A stretch of DNA of 64,000 nt from Cytophagales bacterium (GCA_013299045.1 JAAFJX010000003.1:157790-221789); one strand, 5' to 3'. Shown: positions 19,163 to 28,038, counted from the first letter of the stretch. The notes: generated from the letters alone by a model not told the origin. Numbers and translations are program-made.

Positions 19163-19540
19163 TTAGTAAGGGAGCAGATTAAATGTTAAATCCACGTCTT
19201 CAGAATACTCCTCACCGCTCTCTAGCATATCCACATCGTCCTTCTGATAATACCAATTAACGGTTACTTTACCTCCTTTTTCATTTTGATACTCTTCTAA
19301 AATATCAAAAATTTCTAAGAAACGACGCGACGTACTCGTGTTGTAATACGTCATTCTGAAATTAAACGTAATGGTTCGGTTTGGTTCTGACAAATACTTG
19401 TTGAGCCAGTCAAAGATAGGCTGATAAAATTCAATGGTGTATTCGTGGTAAGACTCCCCCGAAATTTCCAATATCCCCGTGTCATAGTTGAAATCAACCG
19501 TAGGAATATAGTTTTCACCTGCCATAAAAAATTTTTCCAT
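19163..19540 (-). CDS. SiaC family regulatory phosphoprotein (DUF1987), copy 1
   Basis: 125 residues. The family features are present: an N-terminal strand pair (TVDFNYDTGILEISGES), a helix with FYQPIFDWLNKYL and the phosphoacceptor region YYNTSTSRRF. Thr68 here aligns with the threonine phosphorylated by SiaB in the Pseudomonas aeruginosa SiaABCD system. The C terminus is acidic. It follows siaB copy 1 by 41 bp, so kinase and substrate are co-transcribed. No phosphatase or diguanylate cyclase gene is adjacent, unlike copy 2 at 51454-51816. Confidence 0.85.
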   Translation of the reverse strand: MEKFFMAGENYIPTVDFNYDTGILEISGESYHEYTIEFYQPIFDWLNKYLSEPNRTITFNFRMTYYNTSTSRRFLEIFDILEEYQNEKGGKVTVNWYYQKDDVDMLESGEEYSEDVDLTFNLLPY

Positions 19541-19581
19541 ACTTATATGCTATTAAATACGCTGTTTGAATGCTTTTGTGT

Positions 19582-20157
19582 TTAGTTTAAAATCTTAGGT
19601 TTGTTTAATTTAACCGTCAGTGTAATGATGGAGGTATCGTTATCCATATCAAAGAACTGTACATCAAGCGGATTGTTGGATTTTCTGACCATTTCTATCA
19701 AACCAATATTAGCGCCAGGCGAGTCTGTGCGTTGTGGTGCACGCCTCTGCTCTTTATAAAAAGCCTTGAGGCTTTCTTCATCTAAGCTATTGATATGCAC
19801 ACAACGATTATTGATATGCTCTACTTTCTCTTTTTTGACCAAGTTAGACGAAGAAACCCAATAACAATCCTCTGCCTCGCTTACCAACAAAAAGCCAACT
19901 CCTATGGGACGGTCTTCTGCAAGCGAATAAGACTTCTCGGCAGAGTGCAAATGAACGTTCTGCGAAAGTTCAATAAAGATAGAAAATATGCGCCTTCCAA
20001 TATTAGGGTCATCTTTCAGACTCTTTTTTTTGAGGCTACCAGCAAGCCTAGACAACAAATCCTGAGAAACAGCCCCCTTAAAAGAGAGGATAACGCTGTT
20101 TACCTGCATTTGTTTGTAAAAGCTATATACCTTAAAGTCCTTTTCCATTGGAAACAA
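19582..20157 (-). CDS. SiaB family protein kinase, copy 1
   Basis: 191 residues of a GHKL-type (HATPase-like) fold. The N box is IFIELSQNVHLHS, and a glycine-containing PGANIGLIEMVRKSNNPLDV segment lies at the end. In the known pathway SiaB phosphorylates SiaC on a conserved threonine. An ATG at 20148 is an alternative start three codons in. The gene heads a two-gene unit with siaC copy 1; a promoter candidate lies at 20317-20347. Only distantly similar to copy 2 at 51874-52437, so this is an old duplication rather than a recent one. Confidence 0.82.
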   Translation of the reverse strand: MFPMEKDFKVYSFYKQMQVNSVILSFKGAVSQDLLSRLAGSLKKKSLKDDPNIGRRIFSIFIELSQNVHLHSAEKSYSLAEDRPIGVGFLLVSEAEDCYWVSSSNLVKKEKVEHINNRCVHINSLDEESLKAFYKEQRRAPQRTDSPGANIGLIEMVRKSNNPLDVQFFDMDNDTSIITLTVKLNKPKILN

Positions 20158-20316
20158 TTAATAACAATGCTGTGCAATAACGCAAGATAGGTTATGCAAG
20201 GATAAACTCTTTGAGAACCATCAACAAATCTTGTGCCCAAAATATGCGCACAATATCTAACTCACTATAAAGCCCTTTGCATTCTTTTATGCCCAAAACT
20301 CTTTAGTAGGTTTGCA

Positions 20317-20347
20317 CAAAAATATGTATTTTGTTTTTATGCGCAAC
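20317..20347 (-). promoter_or_regulatory. Candidate promoter of siaB-siaC copy 1
   Basis: On the minus strand GTTG (20344-20347), 19 bp spacer, TATTTTTG (20317-20324). It is about 160 bp upstream of siaB, so a long leader is implied. Confidence 0.45.
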
Positions 20348-20399
20348 TAGAAATGCAATTATTTTTCTGTTTTTTTTATCAAAAGTCTATTTTTAGACT

Positions 20400-21278
20400 T
20401 TAAGCCTTCGTTACGTCCCTAAAAGACATCTCTTTAATGAGTTCAAAACGCTGCTGCCAGTTTCGTTTTAGCCAAAAGGACTGCGCTTTGCCCTCTGTAA
20501 AATCTATGCTCTGAATATTTTGTAAAAAATCAGACTCTACACAGTCTTTGCGCACAAAAAAAGCATTTGACCCTGAAGATTCCGTAGTAACAAAAGCGTA
20601 GCCATGCTTTGTGAATAAATGCCGCCAGGCCTGCACCGAAGCCCCAAAATAGACCAAAGAGTCGTGTATTTTGGCCAAATCAAAGTTTTGATGATATTTG
20701 ACAGTGAGCGTAGCCGTATCGCCAAAAGTAGGATTGTACTCTACTACAAAAATTTTGGGCGAAAAGCCCAGTTCAAAGACTTTTTCGGCCACGTAGTAGT
20801 CGTTGCTGTCTATATCCAAAGAAAATATATCTGGCTGCTTCGTATTGGCTTCTTTGAGTACAGCTCCTAAATTGTGTATGTCCACATAAGCCTGTTTACA
20901 TAACACAAAAGGGTTGTCCATAGCATGAAAAATACGCTGGCAGAGTTGATGCTTTTGCAAATTGCCTTCTACCATGATACCCGAAAAACGCCTGCCTAAA
21001 GCCAAAAGAGAGGTGTTGTTTTCTGTACCGTCCGAAGCACCTATCTCAATGAAAAAGTTGTTTTTTTCTTTGAGTTGTTCGTGCAAAAACTCCAAAATAC
21101 CGTCTTCACCATTTTGGCTAAAACCCGAATACTCCCAAGTACGCGGCATACGTGGGTCTGGCTTCCAGCGCTGCCTGTTATAACTGGCCTTGGCCATAGC
21201 AACATTGACCAAAGCCAAGGTTTGCAAAAAGCGGCTTTGTGTAAATTTTTGTGCTAAATTTCTCAAAAATGATTTCAT
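20400..21278 (-). CDS. FkbM-type SAM-dependent methyltransferase
   Basis: 292 residues. SAM-binding motif FIEIGASDGTENNTS (about 95-110) preceded by the EYSGFSQNGEDGIL motif, and a later DIFSLDIDSNDYYVAEKV, all typical of FkbM-like methyltransferases found in glycan and lipid biosynthesis clusters. An N-terminal basic helix is present but no membrane span. Single gene, divergent from purE with about 100 bp between. The acceptor substrate is unknown. A second, different FkbM protein is at 41667-42356. Confidence 0.8.
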   Translation of the reverse strand: MKSFLRNLAQKFTQSRFLQTLALVNVAMAKASYNRQRWKPDPRMPRTWEYSGFSQNGEDGILEFLHEQLKEKNNFFIEIGASDGTENNTSLLALGRRFSGIMVEGNLQKHQLCQRIFHAMDNPFVLCKQAYVDIHNLGAVLKEANTKQPDIFSLDIDSNDYYVAEKVFELGFSPKIFVVEYNPTFGDTATLTVKYHQNFDLAKIHDSLVYFGASVQAWRHLFTKHGYAFVTTESSGSNAFFVRKDCVESDFLQNIQSIDFTEGKAQSFWLKRNWQQRFELIKEMSFRDVTKA

Positions 21279-21350
21279 TGGGAGGCGTTTTTGGGTGGCT
21301 CTAGCTCAAAGAAATGGCTTCATTGAGGCCGTAAAAATCATAAATAGTCT

Positions 21351-21358
21351 TATCTTTG
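21351..21358 (+). promoter_or_regulatory. -7 promoter element of purE-sbcD
   Basis: TATCTTTG 20 bp upstream of the purE ATG. It supports the start at 21379, since the longer open frame begins upstream of this element. Confidence 0.5.
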
Positions 21359-21378
21359 CCAAAAATTACCTCAAAAAT

Positions 21379-21876
21379 ATGGTAGGAATCATTATGGGTA
21401 GCCGCTCAGACCTCAAGGTGATGCGGGCTGCCGCTGAAGTATTGGAAGAACTTGGTGTATCGTTCGAGCTAACTGTTGTGTCTGCGCATCGTACGCCTGC
21501 GCGCCTTTATGCCTATGCGCAAAGTGCAGTAGAACGCGGCCTGCGCGTGATTGTGGCGGGTGCGGGCGGTGCGGCGCATTTGCCTGGTATGGTGGCTTCG
21601 CTCTGTCCGTTGCCTGTGGTGGGCGTGCCTATTCACTCGTCCAACTCCATTGACGGCTGGGACTCTGTGTTGTCTATTTTACAAATGCCGAGTGGAGTAC
21701 CTGTAGCCACAGTCGCACTCAATGGAGCCAAGAATGCCGGTATCTTAGCTGCTCAAATTATTGGTAGTGCTGATAGTGCCGTTTTGGAGCGGATTAAGGT
21801 CTATAAAGCACGCCTTGAGGCAGACGTTCTGCGTTCTGCCTACGAACTGGAAGACGAGGGCTGGAAAAACGCATAA
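21379..21876 (+). CDS. purE: 5-(carboxyamino)imidazole ribonucleotide mutase (PurE class I)
   Basis: 165 residues, the normal PurE length. MVGIIMGSRSDLKVMRAA carries the family's Ser-Asp active-site motif, followed by VSAHRTPARLYAYA (catalytic His) and AGAGGAAHLPGMVAS. It converts N5-CAIR to CAIR in purine synthesis. The start was chosen by the family N terminus, although the frame is open about 190 bp further upstream. It precedes sbcD by 8 bp. The partner purK is not in the window. Confidence 0.95.
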   Translation: MVGIIMGSRSDLKVMRAAAEVLEELGVSFELTVVSAHRTPARLYAYAQSAVERGLRVIVAGAGGAAHLPGMVASLCPLPVVGVPIHSSNSIDGWDSVLSILQMPSGVPVATVALNGAKNAGILAAQIIGSADSAVLERIKVYKARLEADVLRSAYELEDEGWKNA

Positions 21877-21884
21877 AGGCAAGT

Positions 21885-23156
21885 ATGGTACGCATTTTAC
21901 ATACCGCCGATTGGCATTTAGGCCAAAGATTTTTGAGTGAGAGCCGTGAAGAGGAGTTTGCGCAATTTTTGGACTGGCTGCGCGAAAGCGTTATCATTCC
22001 TCAAAAAGTACAGGTTTTGGTCATTGCAGGCGATGTATTTGATGTAGGCACTCCGCCAAACACAGCCACCAAACTTTATTACGATTTTTTGGGCAGCTTG
22101 CAGCGCACTACTTGCCAAGACGTGGTGGTGGTAGGTGGTAACCACGACTCTGCTCTGCTTCTGAACAGCACCGCCGAAGTTCTAAAGTATTTGAACGTTC
22201 ATGTACGAGGCCACGCTTCTACAAACCCGAAAGACGACCTCATTGTCCTCAAAAACCCACAAAATGAACCTTTTTTAGTCATTTGTGCTGTACCTTTCTT
22301 ACGCAGCCGCGACCTATCTCTCAGCGATGAGGTGCTTGAAGAAGAAGCCTACCGCAAAACCTTGCGTCAGCGCATCAAAGCGCATTATACGCGCCTGGCC
22401 GAATTGGCGCAGCCTTACCGCGAAAAGGCCATTCCTGTACTCACTACTGGGCATTTGTGGGCAACGGGTGCTGAATTTAGCAATCTGGACGAGCAGCGCG
22501 ACGATGCCGAACGCAGTATTTACATGGGGCACTTGGCCGATGTAGGACTTGAGGCTTTCGGCGAAGGTTTTGATTATGTGGCGTTAGGGCATATTCATAA
22601 GGCACAAAGAGTGGGAGGGAATGAGCATATCCGCTATTCTGGTTCGCCTATTCCGCTCAATTTCAGCGAAAGGAATCAAGAAAAACAGGTCTTGTTGGTA
22701 GATTTGAACGCAAACAAGCCAGCCAAAGTAGAGGCCATTAAAGTCCCTTTGCTGCGCAATTTATTGCGTTTTGAGGGTACAATCAAGGAAATTGAAACGG
22801 CTCTTCAAAAATTTCAAGAAGACTTTAAGATACAAACACCTTTTCAAACCTGGGCAGAGGTTATCTTGGAGGTAGACGGAGCGGGCAGTGCCGAAAAGGA
22901 AGCCTTGGACAAACTCATAGATACCTACAAGCGCTCTGTGCGCATACTTTATACCAAGCGCAAGCTCAAAACGAAGGAAATCAACTATGATTTTAGCCAA
23001 GACCAATATTTGGATTTAAACGATAGAGAAACAGTTTTGCTTGTTTTTGATAAATTTTGCGAAAGCAAAAATATAACAAACGAAAACCAGCTAAAAACCC
23101 TCAAAAGTACTTTCCGTGAGGTTTTGGAACGCTTAGCCCAGACTGACCCCGCCTGA
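21885..23156 (+). CDS. sbcD: Exonuclease SbcCD, D subunit (Mre11-like)
   Basis: 423 residues. All metallophosphoesterase motifs are intact: HTADWHLGQRF, VIAGDVFDVG, VGGNHDSALL, GHLWATGAEF and ALGHIHKAQ. C-terminal capping domain follows. SbcD is the nuclease partner of the SbcC ATPase and opens DNA hairpins and double-strand ends. No sbcC gene follows, unlike the usual sbcDC pair: the next gene, mnmA, is on the other strand and its 3' end overlaps that of sbcD by 24 bp. Confidence 0.94.
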   Translation: MVRILHTADWHLGQRFLSESREEEFAQFLDWLRESVIIPQKVQVLVIAGDVFDVGTPPNTATKLYYDFLGSLQRTTCQDVVVVGGNHDSALLLNSTAEVLKYLNVHVRGHASTNPKDDLIVLKNPQNEPFLVICAVPFLRSRDLSLSDEVLEEEAYRKTLRQRIKAHYTRLAELAQPYREKAIPVLTTGHLWATGAEFSNLDEQRDDAERSIYMGHLADVGLEAFGEGFDYVALGHIHKAQRVGGNEHIRYSGSPIPLNFSERNQEKQVLLVDLNANKPAKVEAIKVPLLRNLLRFEGTIKEIETALQKFQEDFKIQTPFQTWAEVILEVDGAGSAEKEALDKLIDTYKRSVRILYTKRKLKTKEINYDFSQDQYLDLNDRETVLLVFDKFCESKNITNENQLKTLKSTFREVLERLAQTDPA

Positions 23157-24269
23157 TTCGCGGTTGCGCCAATGAAAGCTAGAGCTTATCCAGCCACCGC
23201 CCAGTACGTCATCTCCCTCATAAAAAACTCCTGCTTGGCCAGGCGCTATGGCCGATACAGGTTGTTCAAATTTGACAAGCACCTCGCCTCCTTCCTGCCA
23301 TATAAGGGAGGGCGTACCTTTATCAGTAGAGCGAACTTTAGTGCTACCTTCAAACTTTTTATGTTCTAGCGAAGGATATTTTTGAAGGTTTAACTGACTG
23401 ACTATCATACCATCGCGTTCTAGCTCGCTTTTGTCGCCGAGTACGATTCTGTTGCGCTCCTTTTGAATATCTACCACAAAAAGCGGCTTGCCCGTTGTAA
23501 TACCCAACCCTTTGCGCTGACCAATGGTATAGAAAGGGAATCCTTCATGCTGCCCTAATACTTTTCCGTCTTTCTGAACGTAGTCGCCGCCCTGTACTTT
23601 TTCTTGTAGGTCTGGTACGCGATTTTTCAGAAAACTTCGGTAGTCATTGTCTGGAATAAAACAAATTTCGTAGGATTCGGGTTTATTGATAAGGTCAAAA
23701 AAGCCTCTTTCGGCAGCCATTTGGCGTATTTCGGTTTTGGTAAAACCACCAAGCGGCAGAATAGTGCGCGCTAGACTGGACTGCGAAACCCCCCAAAGCA
23801 CGTAAGATTGGTCTTTGTGCAGGTCTATGCCCTTAGAAACTACTGAACGTCCGTTTTCTTGGCGCAGTTTGGCATAGTGGCCAGTGGCAATGAAGTCGCA
23901 ATCCAATTTGTCGGCACGGCGCAAAAGTGCGTCCCACTTGATGTGCGTGTTGCAAAGTATGCAGGGGTTTGGTGTGCGGCCAGCAATGTATTCGCCTGTG
24001 AAGTAATTGATGACGTAGTCGCCGAACTCAGCCCTTATGTCCAGAATATAGTGCGGAAAGCCCAACTCTACAGCTATGGCGCGCGCATCGTTGATGGAAT
24101 CCAAGCTACAGCAGCCAGTTTCCTTTTTTGTGCCGCCCGACGAGGCATAGTCCCATGTTTTCATAGTCATACCAATCACTTCGTAGCCCTCCTCGTGCAA
24201 CAAAACGGCCGCTAAGGAACTGTCTATTCCGCCGCTCATAGCCACCAAAACTCTGCCTTTTTTGCTCAT
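23133..24269 (-). CDS. mnmA: tRNA-specific 2-thiouridylase MnmA
   Basis: 378 residues. PP-loop ATP-binding motif AMSGGIDSSLAAVLL at the N terminus, catalytic Cys pair in NPCILCNTHIKWD and SYEICFIPDND, and a C-terminal beta-barrel domain. It thiolates U34 of tRNA-Lys, -Glu and -Gln. The final codons overlap the 3' end of sbcD by 24 bp in convergent orientation. A TAATTTTG -7 element lies at 24299-24306. Confidence 0.97.
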   Translation of the reverse strand: MSKKGRVLVAMSGGIDSSLAAVLLHEEGYEVIGMTMKTWDYASSGGTKKETGCCSLDSINDARAIAVELGFPHYILDIRAEFGDYVINYFTGEYIAGRTPNPCILCNTHIKWDALLRRADKLDCDFIATGHYAKLRQENGRSVVSKGIDLHKDQSYVLWGVSQSSLARTILPLGGFTKTEIRQMAAERGFFDLINKPESYEICFIPDNDYRSFLKNRVPDLQEKVQGGDYVQKDGKVLGQHEGFPFYTIGQRKGLGITTGKPLFVVDIQKERNRIVLGDKSELERDGMIVSQLNLQKYPSLEHKKFEGSTKVRSTDKGTPSLIWQEGGEVLVKFEQPVSAIAPGQAGVFYEGDDVLGGGWISSSFHWRNRESGGVSLG

Positions 24270-24298
24270 ATCCGCAACAATTTTCTGTTTTTAGCCTG

Positions 24299-24306
24299 CA
24301 AAATTA
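24299..24306 (-). promoter_or_regulatory. -7 promoter element of mnmA
   Basis: TAATTTTG on the minus strand, 30 bp upstream of the mnmA ATG; no clear -33 element at 18-20 bp. Confidence 0.4.
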
Positions 24307-24407
24307 ATGGATTTTTTTGGTAAAAACGAATGATGCGAGCAGAGCTTTCCTCATAAAAGTTGGTATCTGCTTCATATCCCAAAGATAAGGCCGAAAATGC
24401 TTTCTTA

Positions 24408-26651
24408 CTACCCAAATAAATTTTCTTGGCCTTCTCGTCTTAGCTGCCAGCTATCCTGCCCTATGCGGTCTGCGAGGTCTTCCAAAACGCTCAGAATGGT
24501 TTGGCTTTCAGGCGTTGTGCCATTTTTTAGAAGCGGCAAAATGGCCAATACGATTTCGTCAAAGCGAGCAATTTTCTTTTCTCTTTCCATGCGCCTTAAA
24601 TAGCTCACTAAGTAGTACTTGATACGGAGTTTTACGTCTATTTGCGTGGTAAATTTTGTATCCTTCTTGATGGTGAACACCTCGCTTGTTTCATTATAAT
24701 CAAATTTATCCAGCAGAATAGGGGTCAAGTCGCTGTACTCTTTTTTGAGTAGGTCTAAAAAACCAAGTTCTAAGCCTTTGATAATCAACTCATCATTGAT
24801 TTGTTCTAAAGTTGCACCATTGTATTTGGCAATGATTCCTTCAACGGTTTGCATCACAATTTCTGCAATGTCTATGCCGAGGTTGGCTTTCATAATAGCT
24901 TTTGGATTGCGCACCTTACGGAAGTTGATAATTAACTGACCAGACAGCACCGTGAAGGGATTTTGGCGTTTTTTAAAACTTGTTTGCCCGTTTTTTTGAG
25001 GCACGGCCCCCGCATATTCAAACCCGCAACTTTCGGCTGTGTCAATGATAAGATGCCAAAATTCGGGGTCTTTGTGCGCAAACACAAAAGATAACCAGCG
25101 GTCGTATTTAAGCACTCTGTACATTTCTTTAATGCTTTGCGCCATCAATTCATTGTATTCCTCTTTGCTTTTGCTCTGCTCTCCGCCTTCAATGGCTTCT
25201 TGCTTATAGTCTTCGTCGGTTACTTTAAAGTCAAGCCAAGCATTCCACATGACCGATAAATCCAAATAAGGAATTTTTTTGCCATAAGGTGGGTCAGTGT
25301 AAATATAGTCCACCGTTTCTTTGGGAATGAACTGTAAGTTTGTGGCACTTCCCTTGACTATCTGTGCATTAGAAATGGTTTTTTCGTTGATAAAATATTC
25401 CATTTCTTTTTTGGCGCTCAATAGCTTTTTGTATTTGGTTTCAAAAGTTTTTACAACATCTAAATCAATTTCTTCCTTTGCAATCCTATATCTGTAATAA
25501 GCAAAAGCAGCTGAGTTACCTGCATTTTCATTCCTTGAACTAGAATTATGGTAAGTTTTATTCGTTTTAGTTATTGTACTTGAAAAAGCAAGAAGCAAGG
25601 ACTTTCGAGTATTCTCATCTTTTTGCTTTAAGATAATCTGCTTGAGTAAACCTAGTTGAATCATTTGTTTGTTACTGAATAATTGGTCAACAGTTTCAAC
25701 ATCAGAGCCTTTAGGCAAGGGTAGCGGTTTGGGTTTGGGATACTTCTTTAAGGCTTTTTTTATCTCCTCCTCTGTTTTAGGTTCTTTTTTAAGATATTCT
25801 TCTCTCACTTGTTCAAAGGCCTCTGCTAAGTCATTCTGGTTCACAGGCACAATCAAAGCCTGAACCAAGAAAACAGCCATTGGGTTCAAGTCAATATTAA
25901 TGGCTCTTCTGTTGTTCATCAATGCTTCAATGGCCGTAACTCCGCTGCCACCAAAGGGGTCTAGTACCAAATCGCCTGGTTTGCTAAAATTCTTGATGTA
26001 CTCTGCCACCACATTCCAGGTTTGTTTGGTAAAATAACCATGAACTCCAAAATGTCGTTTAGCAGCTTGTTTTTTGACTGGTATTTCTTCCAAGAGTGGC
26101 CTGCTACTGTAATCAAATTCACCTTTATAAACTGCTTTTGGTTCATAAACGAAGTTTTTACTTACCTGAAAACTGGTGGGTGCAAGGAGTAAAACCAAAT
26201 CTTGCCAGTGGTATTCAATATTTTCTACTAAAAAAAACAAAATAGGTTTGCCTGTATCGGAGGTTTTGAAAACCGAAAATTCTATGCCATTGCAGAGTGC
26301 AAAATAATTACTTCTAATTTCGGGGTGGGTGGCATAGCTATAGACCTGTTCAACATTGTCATCATTAATAATTTTTTGATTGGGAGCTTTTGCATCTAGT
26401 ACCCAAGCAAAATTATTTTCAACCATCAGTGCATAGTCTGGTACAAGATTGATGGGTCTTTTTTTGCTGCCTATTTTCAAAAAGGGGTGTTGGAGGGTCT
26501 TGCTACGAACAATGCTTGTTTGCGCATAGCCCAGTTGTTTCAGAATAGGGAGTATGATTACCTCTCGCACGCTGTCCTCTTTAAAGTCCGTACTCTGACC
26601 TAAAGCCTGAAAGTTTAACTCTCCAAAAAGTTGTTGTCTAGTTACTGTCAT
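24408..26651 (-). CDS. Fused nuclease-DNA methyltransferase (single-chain restriction-modification candidate)
   Basis: 747 residues from the ATG at 26651. The N-terminal ~200 residues look like a type I HsdR N-terminal nuclease domain: VPDYALMVENN followed by WVLDAKAP gives a PD-x-DxK active site. The next part is an amino-methyltransferase: motif I is VLDPFGGSGVTAIEA and motif IV is YTDPPYGK, separated by ~220 mostly helical residues that may hold target recognition. A C-terminal ~200-residue domain is not recognised. No separate restriction, specificity or methylase gene is adjacent, so it may act as a type IIG-like enzyme or as an orphan modifier. A consensus promoter at 26744-26774 excludes the longer frame. 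Confidence 0.8.
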   Translation of the reverse strand: MTVTRQQLFGELNFQALGQSTDFKEDSVREVIILPILKQLGYAQTSIVRSKTLQHPFLKIGSKKRPINLVPDYALMVENNFAWVLDAKAPNQKIINDDNVEQVYSYATHPEIRSNYFALCNGIEFSVFKTSDTGKPILFFLVENIEYHWQDLVLLLAPTSFQVSKNFVYEPKAVYKGEFDYSSRPLLEEIPVKKQAAKRHFGVHGYFTKQTWNVVAEYIKNFSKPGDLVLDPFGGSGVTAIEALMNNRRAINIDLNPMAVFLVQALIVPVNQNDLAEAFEQVREEYLKKEPKTEEEIKKALKKYPKPKPLPLPKGSDVETVDQLFSNKQMIQLGLLKQIILKQKDENTRKSLLLAFSSTITKTNKTYHNSSSRNENAGNSAAFAYYRYRIAKEEIDLDVVKTFETKYKKLLSAKKEMEYFINEKTISNAQIVKGSATNLQFIPKETVDYIYTDPPYGKKIPYLDLSVMWNAWLDFKVTDEDYKQEAIEGGEQSKSKEEYNELMAQSIKEMYRVLKYDRWLSFVFAHKDPEFWHLIIDTAESCGFEYAGAVPQKNGQTSFKKRQNPFTVLSGQLIINFRKVRNPKAIMKANLGIDIAEIVMQTVEGIIAKYNGATLEQINDELIIKGLELGFLDLLKKEYSDLTPILLDKFDYNETSEVFTIKKDTKFTTQIDVKLRIKYYLVSYLRRMEREKKIARFDEIVLAILPLLKNGTTPESQTILSVLEDLADRIGQDSWQLRREGQENLFG

Positions 26652-26743
26652 TCTGCTCAGTTGATTATCATTTAAGGCAACGAGATAAAGACTCAAAATT
26701 GAAATACACCTTAATAGGATTGCCTCATACCGCTTGTATAGCG

Positions 26744-26774
26744 CAAAGGTATGCAAAAATAAGCATTGCCCAAA
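26744..26774 (-). promoter_or_regulatory. Promoter of the fused nuclease-methyltransferase gene
   Basis: TTTG (26771-26774), 19 bp spacer, TACCTTTG (26744-26751) on the minus strand; transcription would begin near 26737, about 85 nt before the chosen ATG. Confidence 0.75.
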
Positions 26775-26873
26775 TAAGGCTCAGAATTATTTACACCCTT
26801 GACCAGAGCCGAAGCATCGCGGTTTCATACAGCTCAAATTACGGCTCAAAAAAGAAACTTTAAGAATAAAATG

Positions 26874-26881
26874 TAATTTTG
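26874..26881 (+). promoter_or_regulatory. -7 promoter element of murB
   Basis: TAATTTTG about 41 bp upstream of the murB ATG; the -33 element is weak. Confidence 0.4.
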
Positions 26882-26922
26882 CAAATGCTTAAAGACTTAA
26901 AAATCTGCTATCTTGTGTTGTT

Positions 26923-27930
26923 ATGATTGTTCAAAATATTGATTTAAAACCTTTTAATACATTTGGTCTGTCTGTTCAGGCACAAAATTATTTGGCTGTA
27001 CAAACGCTCAATGACCTCGCACACATAGACCCCGAGATACCATTTTTTGTGCTTGGCGGCGGTAGTAATGTTCTTTTTACCAAAGATTTTGAGGGCTTGC
27101 TCGTACACATTCAACTCAAGGGGATTGAAGTTTGGGAGGAGAATCCTGAAGAAGTACACCTCAAAGTGGCGGCAGGCGAAAACTGGCATAATTTGGTGCT
27201 TTTTTGCTTGGCCAATAACTGGGGCGGCCTCGAAAATTTAGCGCTTATTCCTGGTACTGTGGGTGCTGCACCTATCCAAAATATTGGGGCATACGGTGCT
27301 GAACTGAGCGATGTATTTATGTACCTAGATTTTTATGATACACAAAGTAAAAAAATAAGCAAAATGAGTCATGCGGACTGTAACTTTGGCTACAGAAACA
27401 GTATTTTTAAGCATTCGCTCAAAAGCAAGGGCATCATAACAGCACTCTATTTGCGCCTCAAAAAAATGCCACACGCCCTCAAATTAGAGTATGGCGCAAT
27501 AAAGGAGGTGTTGGCTGCCAAAAATCAGCTGAGCACTCCAAGCATACAGCAAGTAGCACGGGCTGTTATTGAGATAAGACAGAGCAAACTGCCAGACCCT
27601 CAAAAAATTGGCAACTGTGGCAGCTTTTTTAAGAATCCTGAGGTAACGTGGGCGCAATATGAAAGCCTCAAAGATAACTACCCGAGCTTGGTGGCTTTTA
27701 AAACCAACGACCCAAATTTAATGAAACTATCGGCTGGGTGGCTCATTGAACAATGTGGTTGGAAAGGTCGGAATCTAGGTCGGGCAGGCGTTTATACACA
27801 TCAAGCGCTTGTTTTAGTGAATCTGGGAGGCGCTACGGCTTCTGAAATATGGACTTTGGCACAGCGCGTGCAGCAAGACGTTCTACAAAAATTTCAGGTG
27901 ATGATTATACCCGAAGTTAATGTGCTTTAA
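26923..27930 (+). CDS. murB: UDP-N-acetylenolpyruvoylglucosamine reductase
   Basis: 335 residues, type I (E. coli-like) MurB. FAD-binding VLGGGSNVLF, IPGTVGAAPIQNIGAYG, the YRNSIFK segment, catalytic Ser in GNCGSFFKNPEV, and a final Glu in IIPEVNVL are all present. It reduces the enolpyruvyl group to D-lactyl in peptidoglycan precursor synthesis, in the cytoplasm. Stand-alone gene; the downstream iron-type operon has its own promoter. Confidence 0.97.
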   Translation: MIVQNIDLKPFNTFGLSVQAQNYLAVQTLNDLAHIDPEIPFFVLGGGSNVLFTKDFEGLLVHIQLKGIEVWEENPEEVHLKVAAGENWHNLVLFCLANNWGGLENLALIPGTVGAAPIQNIGAYGAELSDVFMYLDFYDTQSKKISKMSHADCNFGYRNSIFKHSLKSKGIITALYLRLKKMPHALKLEYGAIKEVLAAKNQLSTPSIQQVARAVIEIRQSKLPDPQKIGNCGSFFKNPEVTWAQYESLKDNYPSLVAFKTNDPNLMKLSAGWLIEQCGWKGRNLGRAGVYTHQALVLVNLGGATASEIWTLAQRVQQDVLQKFQVMIIPEVNVL

Positions 27931-27974
27931 ATGAGCAGACACCCCAGCAAGTTTTTAAATCTTAATCATTAATA

Positions 27975-28006
27975 CTTGTTATTTAGAATTAGTCTTAATA
28001 AATTTG
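27975..28006 (+). promoter_or_regulatory. Promoter with embedded Fur-like palindrome, iron-type uptake operon
   Basis: CTTG (27975-27978), 20 bp spacer, TAAATTTG (27999-28006). The spacer and the start of the -7 element coincide with an inverted repeat, TTATTTAGA (27979-27987) and TCTTAATAA (27993-28001), separated by 5 bp and matching in 8 of 9 positions. A repressor bound here would block RNA polymerase directly. By position and by the genes downstream this is a candidate Fur operator; no binding data are available. Confidence 0.65.
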
Positions 28007-28038
28007 CGGCATCATCTTTAAAAATCACACCAACAAGT

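Noticed and set aside
19795..20190. A 131-codon plus-strand frame over siaB copy 1
   Set aside because: Antisense to the SiaB N box and conserved helices; no protein-like features of its own.
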